From Megalonaias nervosa (Eukaryota; Mollusca; Bivalvia; Unionida; Unionidae), in the NCBI GenBank assembly GCA_016617855.1, contig JAECUM010001130.1:124001-188000 (forward strand): DNA of 64,000 nucleotides. Direction: 5' to 3'. The position numbers and the translations under genes were made by a program. Under the pieces are notes generated by a model, which ran no database searches, had not been told where the DNA came from, and saw only the letters and a program-made list of their open reading frames with translations. Positions 57,860 to 64,000 of this stretch are shown piece after piece (positions within the stretch are counted from its first letter, which is position 1; each line of letters starts with the position of its first letter).

Positions 57860-58180
57860 TATCTCTCTTCAGGATCAGTAGCATATACATGGTTTTCAAG
57901 ATGGCTGCCATACTGGCCATACTGGATGTCAGATTCGTACCATTTTTATTTGGGACCAACCAGACATCATGAGAAGAAATTTTAACAATATTTTCAAGAT
58001 GGGCACTGTGGCAGCCAAACTTGAACAACTAAGCATCATTTTCATTTAGAACGAACAACAACATAGGACAAATCTGTGTGTTGAGCTACATAGCAATCAT
58101 CCAAGTAGTTTAGGAGAAGTAGCGATAACAAATGTATGCCAACAGCTGGATGGACAATGTGCAACAAGAGATCCCATTTA
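57860..58180 (+). repeat. Satellite block related to 38.4-39.7 kb
   Basis: Two units with TTTTCAAGATGGCTGCCATA, CCAACCAGACATCATGAGAA and TTTTCAAGATGGGCACTGTG, ending in a GCAATCATCCAAGTAGTTTA stretch. Confidence 0.75.
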
Positions 58181-59421
58181 AGCTCTTCTTGTCTTAATGA
58201 CTAACAGAGCTAAAAGTTTATTTAACACAACAAAAACATTAATTTGAAATTTCTTAATGCAACTCAGATCCTAAATGCCAACTTATTATCCAATTGAAGT
58301 GCATAGTTTTAAGTAATATGCAGGGTCCATGACTCTGTAAATTTGTGTACGAATGTAGTAAAAATTGAATGAAACCAACTGATGGATGTTTTAATATAAA
58401 GCCTTACACCAAATTTGGTTTCAGCCCATGAATTCCTTCAATGTGACTGGAAATGGTGGTTCTAGTTCTAGGTTGGAGGCAATGATAATGCAGGAGAATG
58501 CACAGAGAAAATTTCTTTCCTTAAGAAATTTCTAATGTTAAGAAAGTTAGCATCTACTATCATGTCTTTCTTGGACTGACAATTTTTTGATCTGTATTAT
58601 GAAAACCATCTGGTGTCTGCAAGTTAGAAAATTGGTCTCACTGGTGGTTCATCTGCTGATTTTGTCAACCTGAGCAATATATGGGAGTGATCAAAGTTTG
58701 TAAAAATACTGATTTGAAAATCTGGTTCTTACACATGTATGCAAAATGACAACAGAGTAAGTTACACATGTAGAGTAGTTGTCAGTTTCGTCTCATCCAT
58801 AACCTAAATCTGTAAGACAAAAATAGAGCTGCCAATATACACAGGTGTAGTGTGGTGTTCATCCTGTTTAAAAAATATAGGAGTGTCTGTGCAATGTTAC
58901 ACACTATGACAAATACCTGTAAAAGGGCACACATGACCTGTATAGGTAGATAATTAGAGCAACACTATTAAAACTTACGAAGTGGATGCTAAAATATCAA
59001 TTCTAATACGAAGTTACCTGTATGAAAGGCCAAATGACTGCCTATACATTTCAAATCACCAAAATGTTGTTGATAGTTACTATGAAGTGGACACTATGAG
59101 TAAACAATGCATAAAAATCTTACCTTTATGTATCCAAACATAGCAGAAATTATACAGCAATATTATACCAGTTTTATATATCACACACCTTACCTAAACT
59201 TATTAAATATGGCTACAGCAATGTGTGGGGATGCCATCACAGCATGTGCAGGTATGTATAACAAAGGTGCCTACATGTGTGGAGATGGCAATGTGATAAC
59301 TCTGACAAGTCATAAAATGTTGTCAATGAAAGAAAAGAGTAGTTGGAAATTTATAGATGGAGTATACTTCCCTGTGAAGATGAAACTCCTCCAACTTGCT
59401 TTAAGGTAGAAAACTTCCAAA
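58181..59421. other. Intron, nothing recognised
   Basis: A 100-codon plus frame at 59107-59409 is open but has no recognisable content and no clear splice sites. The rest is AT-rich. Confidence 0.4.
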
Positions 59422-59786
59422 CTGCTTGTTTGGATTTTGCAAGGGACTCTGTCTGTAGAGTGCAAGCATCCAAACTGCTTGTATGGATTTTGCAAGGGAC
59501 TCTGTCTGTAGAGTGCAAGCATCCAAACTGCTTGTTTGGATTTTGCAAGGGACTCTGTCTGTAGAGTGCAAGCATCCAAACTGCTTGTATGGATTTTGCA
59601 AGGGACTCTGTCTGTAGAGTGCAAGCATCCAAACTGCTTGTTTGGATTTTGCAAGGGACTCTGTCTGTAGAGTGCAAGCATCCAAACTGCTTGTATGGAT
59701 TTTGCAAGGGACTCTGTCTGTAGAGTGCAAGCATCCAAACTGCTTGTATGGATTTTGCAAGGGACTCTGTCTGTAGAGTGCAAGCT
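59422..59786 (+). repeat. 53-bp minisatellite, seven copies, alternating variants
   Basis: Units start at 59422, 59475, 59528, 59581, 59634, 59687 and 59740, exactly 53 bp apart and almost identical. One position alternates, TTTGG or TATGG, in the order T-A-T-A-T-A-A, so the array grew largely as 106-bp dimers. The unit has no stop in any minus-strand frame, which creates three overlapping long minus frames (up to 161 codons, 59795-59310). These are best read as artefacts of the repeat. Confidence 0.95.
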
Positions 59787-59865
59787 ACTTGGCAAGAGCA
59801 GAAGTAGTAACTGAAGAATTCACAGGATTTGATGCCAATCCAAGTATTAAAGGAAGATCACTCTG

Positions 59866-61530
59866 TTAACTGTCACCCAGATCAGCAGATTTATGACTAC
59901 CAGTAAAACATTTGTCTGTTGTTGAATTGCCTGCTCTGAAGCCACATTGGGATTCCGGGTAAACACAGTCTGGCAGCAGCTGCAGCCTGTTGAGGAGGAT
60001 GCGGGCGTACACTTTGCCAACGATGCTCAAGAGCGAGATCCCTCTGTAGTTGTTACTGTCACTGTCACGCTCCTCCATGGTGGGCATTTCCTGTATGCTG
60101 TTAAGGGATGCATTGGTGACTGACATTTCTTGGGAGTGCAGCTCTGAGTAGTGCTCCACCCATATGGCCATCTGTTGCTCGTGGTCTATGATCTTCTCTC
60201 CTGTCAGAGATTTCAAGGGGTGACCCTTTCACTTTTTGATGCCACTGTACATGCCTTGGATGTTTCCAGACTCGGCACTGTGCTGGGTTCCTTCACACAG
60301 TTGCTGCACTGTCTAGCAATGTGTTGGGTGGTGCTTCGGGCACTTCTGAGGGCAGCAAGCATCCATTCATTGGGGCAGTTTTTGTAAGCTATGAAGGCTT
60401 CTCATCTGTCCTCGATTACTGGTTCCATCCTTGAAAGGTGTGCGTTGAACAAGTCCTGGCTGGGTCTTTCCTTCTTGCCAAGCGTGGACATGGCTGTGCT
60501 GTAAATGGCACCCTTCATGGCATTCCACTTGGTTGTGGCAATGTGCTCTGACAGGTCACAGAAAGCCTGGTCCAGGGTGGACACATACTCCTTCACCTTG
60601 GAGGGGACCGACATCTGCATAATGTTGATGCAAGGGTGACCTTTTGGTTTGGAGAAGTGTAGCATGTGTGGCTGTAGGCGCACCCTGCTGCTCATGAGGG
60701 CATGGTCAGAGACACAGTCTGCACTGTGATAGCTTCTGGTGGAGAGGACGCTGTTCAGGGCAGAGTGCCTGATGATGACCAAGTCGAGCTGGTGCCAGTG
60801 ATGAGACCTGGGGTGTTTCCATGACACTTTGTGTTGTGGCTTACACTTGAAAAAGGTGTTTGTAATGCACAGGTCATGGCAGGTGCACAGCTCCAGCGAT
60901 GATCCCTCCCACCATTGAAGCTGACCCATGGTACCCCTTCCCTATGCCAATCGGGTGGGACTTATAACCCATAGACTGCCAGCTTCCATGTTGTTTCCTC
61001 ACTCAGGAGCAAGGCTGGAGTGGCCTCTCCAGGGCGCAAGCCTGGACGTGGAGTATGGAGATCCTTTGCTGCCCAGACATCAGGATCCCCCTCTCGTCCT
61101 TGCTGGTGGGGTCCAAAGAAATGCTGAGCATAATGTTTGGCACCAGTTAGGCTGCAGGAGCTGCCAGAAGGAAGTCGAAGTTGACACCCAGCCACCTTAT
61201 GGGCTCCACTCTGGATTTTCTGTCTGGGTTTACTCCCATAGCCTTTCCTTCTCCTGAAGATATCCACAAGGCAGTGGAGCCATCATCCAATGGCTGGGGC
61301 ATGGATGCTGGATGTTCGGGGCATCCGTGGACCAAGGGTCATCATGCCCCAAGACTGTCCAGCACTCCTTGGCACTTCGTAGGTTTGGAATTAGAGTTAC
61401 CATCTCCTAGACGAACTGCCTGACAAGGCTAACGAGCTCCATCTGCCCAGGTTTGGAGTCAGAGTTTTCCTTCTCTCAGACTGGCTGCCTACCAAGGCTA
61501 ACGACCCCAGTCTGCCCACCCAGTTATACT
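59866..61530 (-). mobile_element. Second APE-type LINE, rearranged and truncated
   Basis: Related to the 23.5-28.1-kb element but a different copy or subfamily. The minus strand shows an apparent 5' untranslated region (about 61530-60960, with two diverged copies of a GTTAGCCTTG...GGCAG...TCCAAACCT segment). Then come the C-terminal half of the endonuclease (60929-60402: LELCTCHDLCITNTFF, HWHQLDLVII, SDHALMSSRV) and the beginning of RT (60216-59866: SNNYRGISLLSIVGKVYARI, YPESQCGFRAGNST). The first half of the endonuclease is missing between 60960 and 60929, and everything after the RT start is absent. It ends near the 53-bp array. Confidence 0.8.
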
Positions 61531-61772
61531 GCAGCGGTATAACACGAGCCCAAGTATAACAATGCATATATACAGGGTGCAAAAAATTTATTTGGTCTGG
61601 AACTAAAATAAAAACCTTACCTAAGACCGAAAAATGTAACTGTAAACCAGTGACCTTCTATTTGTAAGGGTGTTATGCTAACAAAGATATGTTCAATCAT
61701 CTAGTATGAACACAACTTGGTAAATGAACACACAATCTAACCAAGCCCAGTGAAGTGTGAATTATGGGTCTC

Positions 61773-61860
<88 letters not shown>
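61773..61860 (+). repeat. Compound (GT)n(TA)n(GT)n microsatellite
   Basis: GT run, then about 19 TA units, then about 17 GT units. No SINE-A body is attached here, unlike the GT tract at 1138. Confidence 0.95.
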
Positions 61861-63156
61861 CAACAGAAACATTCAGTCATGAGCTAGCTCATATTTAAAT
61901 ATGCAAACTTAAATCACTTTTTTCAATGACTCTAGCATCATGATTCAGAAAAAAACTCAAACTATGATTTAACTAGTCATTGAAGTGTGAAAATATGGGC
62001 AGTGGTGACCAACAGCAAGATGCATCACCTCACCAAATGTCATGATTCCTGGTATAACAACATTATGTATACATTGTGCAAAACCCAAGCTAAACGCAAG
62101 AAGTTAATGTCAATCACGGGCCTGGTGTATGTTCGAAACAATTTTTTAATCTTCCATAATTCAAAACTCTATTAAAGTATGACAGTTACAAAAGTTGGTG
62201 CAAACATTACATACCAAGGATAAAAGTGTGAAAATGCATTACCAGAACAAAGAAATGACCTGCATATAGTGTAGGGACCCGGTTATGAAATTGAGGTCTG
62301 TTGAGATCAATGAAATTCAAACACCTACACCTGCAGTCTATATGGTCAAAGATAGATCAAGAGAGAAAAGAACAATTAGAATAACTGGAGAGATTTATAA
62401 TATTGTGCATTCAAATGTTGAAGTGTATTTTTGTAACTACTTCATATGGATAAGCTACAATTAGAACATGTTAGGTACATAAAACCCCAATTTGTAGTCA
62501 CTTATATTGATAATAATGTTTTGAAAATAAACTAACTGTAGTTATTAAAAAGTGTTACATGTATATGGGGATTACTACCACCCTGAATTATAGTTCCCTA
62601 TCTCATCATACAATATAATTTTGTGATATTCTACTTGATATCTACTTCTCTGATGACTCTGTTATACATTAGGACAAGGTAAAAGGAGAATATTGGACTG
62701 CAGTTCAGTTTAATTGTAATCTACTTTTCTGTTTCTTGATTACTCTGTGATATTACCCTGACAATTTATTAAATGATAAACAAATCTTTGTTTATGCATT
62801 GTTAAAGATTGTTTATTCATCAATAAGAAGGATTTTGACAATCTGATTGCTTGCAATATGCTCTGCAATAAACGTTGAGTAGTAGTGCATAACTGGTTTG
62901 TATAATCAGCAGATCCCCAGTTTATGCATTGTCATTTCATTTCATAACATTATTTTTCTTAATAATTAAACATAAGTACATGTTCAAAGAAACAATATCC
63001 CTCTTCTGTTTTTGTTCACAATTTATGAAAAGTGCACAAAATACATCATTTTCATTGATCTGACTATGATCAGTAGCTATATATAAATTTCCTGTACAAA
63101 ATATCAAGCATCTCCATCATAATGAAAATCCATCCTTTTATAAAATTTTAACTTAC
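61861..63156. other. Intron, nothing recognised except a diverged repeat
   Basis: 61990-62110 resembles 43620-43690 (GGTATAACA, then a GTGCAAAAC segment). Otherwise AT-rich. Confidence 0.4.
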
Positions 63157-63402
63157 CAATGATTTGATCAAATCTGATGATAATTTTGTCTCCTTCCTCA
63201 CCAAAGAGAAAACCAATTGGGGTCAGGCCTAGTTTTGCCTCAAAAAAATTGGTCAAGCCATCACGTGTAATTTTACTAGTTAGTCCTGCTAACAGAACTC
63301 TATCTTCATAGGTCAGCCTAGGTGGTGGAGGTACATGCAATTTAACTTGCAATGACTGGCCTTCCACTTTGTGCTGTCCATGGAATGCAACCCTCTGGGC
63401 AA
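63157..63402 (-). CDS. PARP14-like: PARP14-like gene, RRM/RRM junction exon (first exon in window)
   Basis: Internal exon of a PARP14-like protein. The acceptor is the AG at 63404-63403, after a pyrimidine-rich stretch; the donor is GTAAGT starting at 63156. The 246-nt exon begins with 2 nt and ends with 1 nt of split codons (phase 1 to phase 1). Its first third (about residues 1-25, including HGQHKVEGQSLQVKLHV) looks like the last helix and strand of one RRM. A PPPP linker and RVLLAGL then start the next RRM, which continues to IIIRFDQII and joins the exon at 47933 as II-D-FQKLEEA. RRMs at the N-terminal half are typical of PARP10/PARP14 proteins and presumably bind nucleic acid. The start codon and earlier exons lie beyond 64000. 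The frame, splice sites and continuity with the next exon make it convincing; exact orthology is not established. Confidence 0.85.
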
Positions 63403-64000
63403 CTAGAATAAATGAGAAATTATATGGGTTCTCATCATAAATGTTAATTTATTAGTTTATATTCAATTACACAGTCAGCTAATGAACCGTCATGCTTCTA
63501 ATCAATTTGCTATTGTCCCAGATACTTTTTTTAAAAAGGCATTTGAAACTACATGTCATAAAATTTCACAGAAAATCACAATGTTAAGTAGCTATTATTC
63601 TAGGAAATTTCCTAACCTCACTTTCTTCTAAACTTTAACAGTAAGCCTGCACAACCCAATCCCAAAAATGTTCTTCAAAATGCTAAACCCTTTAAGCAAA
63701 ATCTGAAAATCGGAAACCTAGGAAATGGAGCCTCTATCCTAAATAGTGTCCAGGATTTACAGGTCATTAAACAAGCATAAACCTGGTGAAATACCAACTG
63801 GAAATTTTTTCCTACATTTCTTCCATACTACTTACCTGACCATAATACCTTAGGAGAACTACCAGCCCTCCCTGATTAAAACAGTTTTGCTAAAGAGCTA
63901 AAAGCTATATGCCCACCTAGGTAAGTGATCTCCCTCTGGTGCCAGGATTGACATCAAATTCTATGAATTATTACTGAAGCGGAAGGCATGCTTTCTTTAT
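63403..64000. other. Intron to the window edge, nothing recognised
   Basis: No further exon with matching phase was seen up to 64000. The preceding exon of the PARP14-like gene must lie further right. Confidence 0.5.

Noticed and set aside
59422..59786. CRISPR-like array
   Set aside because: Units are contiguous with no spacers, in an animal genome. The 31-bp (40.2 kb) and 25-bp (41.1 kb) arrays are likewise plain tandem repeats.
59310..59795. 161-codon repeat protein on the minus strand
   Set aside because: Product of the 53-bp array, equally open in three frames, with no start context or splice evidence.
61000..61580. GC-richer block as a host gene or promoter/CpG region
   Set aside because: It runs directly into the LINE endonuclease on the minus strand and contains two diverged copies of an internal segment, as expected for a LINE 5' untranslated region.

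Overview
This is a window of an AT-rich animal genome. It almost certainly comes from a marine invertebrate, most likely a lophotrochozoan (mollusc, brachiopod or similar); no species can be named from the sequence. The evidence is the intron-rich gene structure, several tRNA-derived SINEs, APE-type and Penelope-type retroelements, a DIRS-like element and cut-and-paste relics. There is no bacterial or viral gene organisation.

One host gene is recognisable. It lies on the minus strand, enters from beyond the right edge, and covers nearly the whole window. It is a PARP14-like gene: RRM modules, a long KH-like region, and a macrodomain (ADP-ribose binding). Eight exons can be placed with splice sites and matching phases: 63402-63157, 47933-47697, 38308-36740, 36103-34898 (a partial duplicate of the preceding exon), 28513-28334, 18524-18163, 13789-13657 and 7260-7168. 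They total about 4.0 kb of coding sequence, roughly 6% of the window. All junctions are phase 1 except one phase 0. The start, the WWE/PARP catalytic end (if present) and the promoter are outside the window. The family is known mainly for ADP-ribosylation signalling and antiviral or stress responses.

The rest is intron or flank packed with mobile DNA. From left to right: a Ty3/gypsy gag scrap (2-438); a decayed DIRS-like tyrosine-recombinase retrotransposon (about 1018-6678, minus) containing a SINE and a probable solo LTR; a hAT-like element with CAGGG ends (7387-8780); a 145-bp-period repeat (8820-9390); a pogo-like element (11073-12020); a DIRS RNase H scrap (12466-12960); SINE-A copies (near 1.1, 12.1, 16.1, 21.0, 41.6 and 44.7 kb); a 184-bp MITE (17637-17820); a 4.5-kb APE-type LINE (23527-28090) split by a MITE; a 20-bp-unit minisatellite (29076-30028); SINE-B copies (31406, 46872); degenerate satellites (38.4-39.7, 57.8-58.2 kb); more minisatellites (40.2, 41.1 kb); pogo-like elements (45.1, 48.8, 52.5 kb); a Penelope-like element with GIY-YIG nuclease between inverted flanks and TA tracts (48.3-51.8 kb); a CR1/L2-like LINE 3' end (55.8-56.6 kb); a 53-bp minisatellite with an alternating dimer pattern (59422-59786); and a second broken APE LINE (59.9-61.5 kb).

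The most interesting host signal is the tandem partial duplication inside the PARP14-like gene. A 3' portion of the large KH exon was copied downstream, apparently created its own splice acceptor, stayed in frame, and shares blocks of perfect nucleotide identity with its source that suggest gene conversion. No wholly new multi-gene system is evident.
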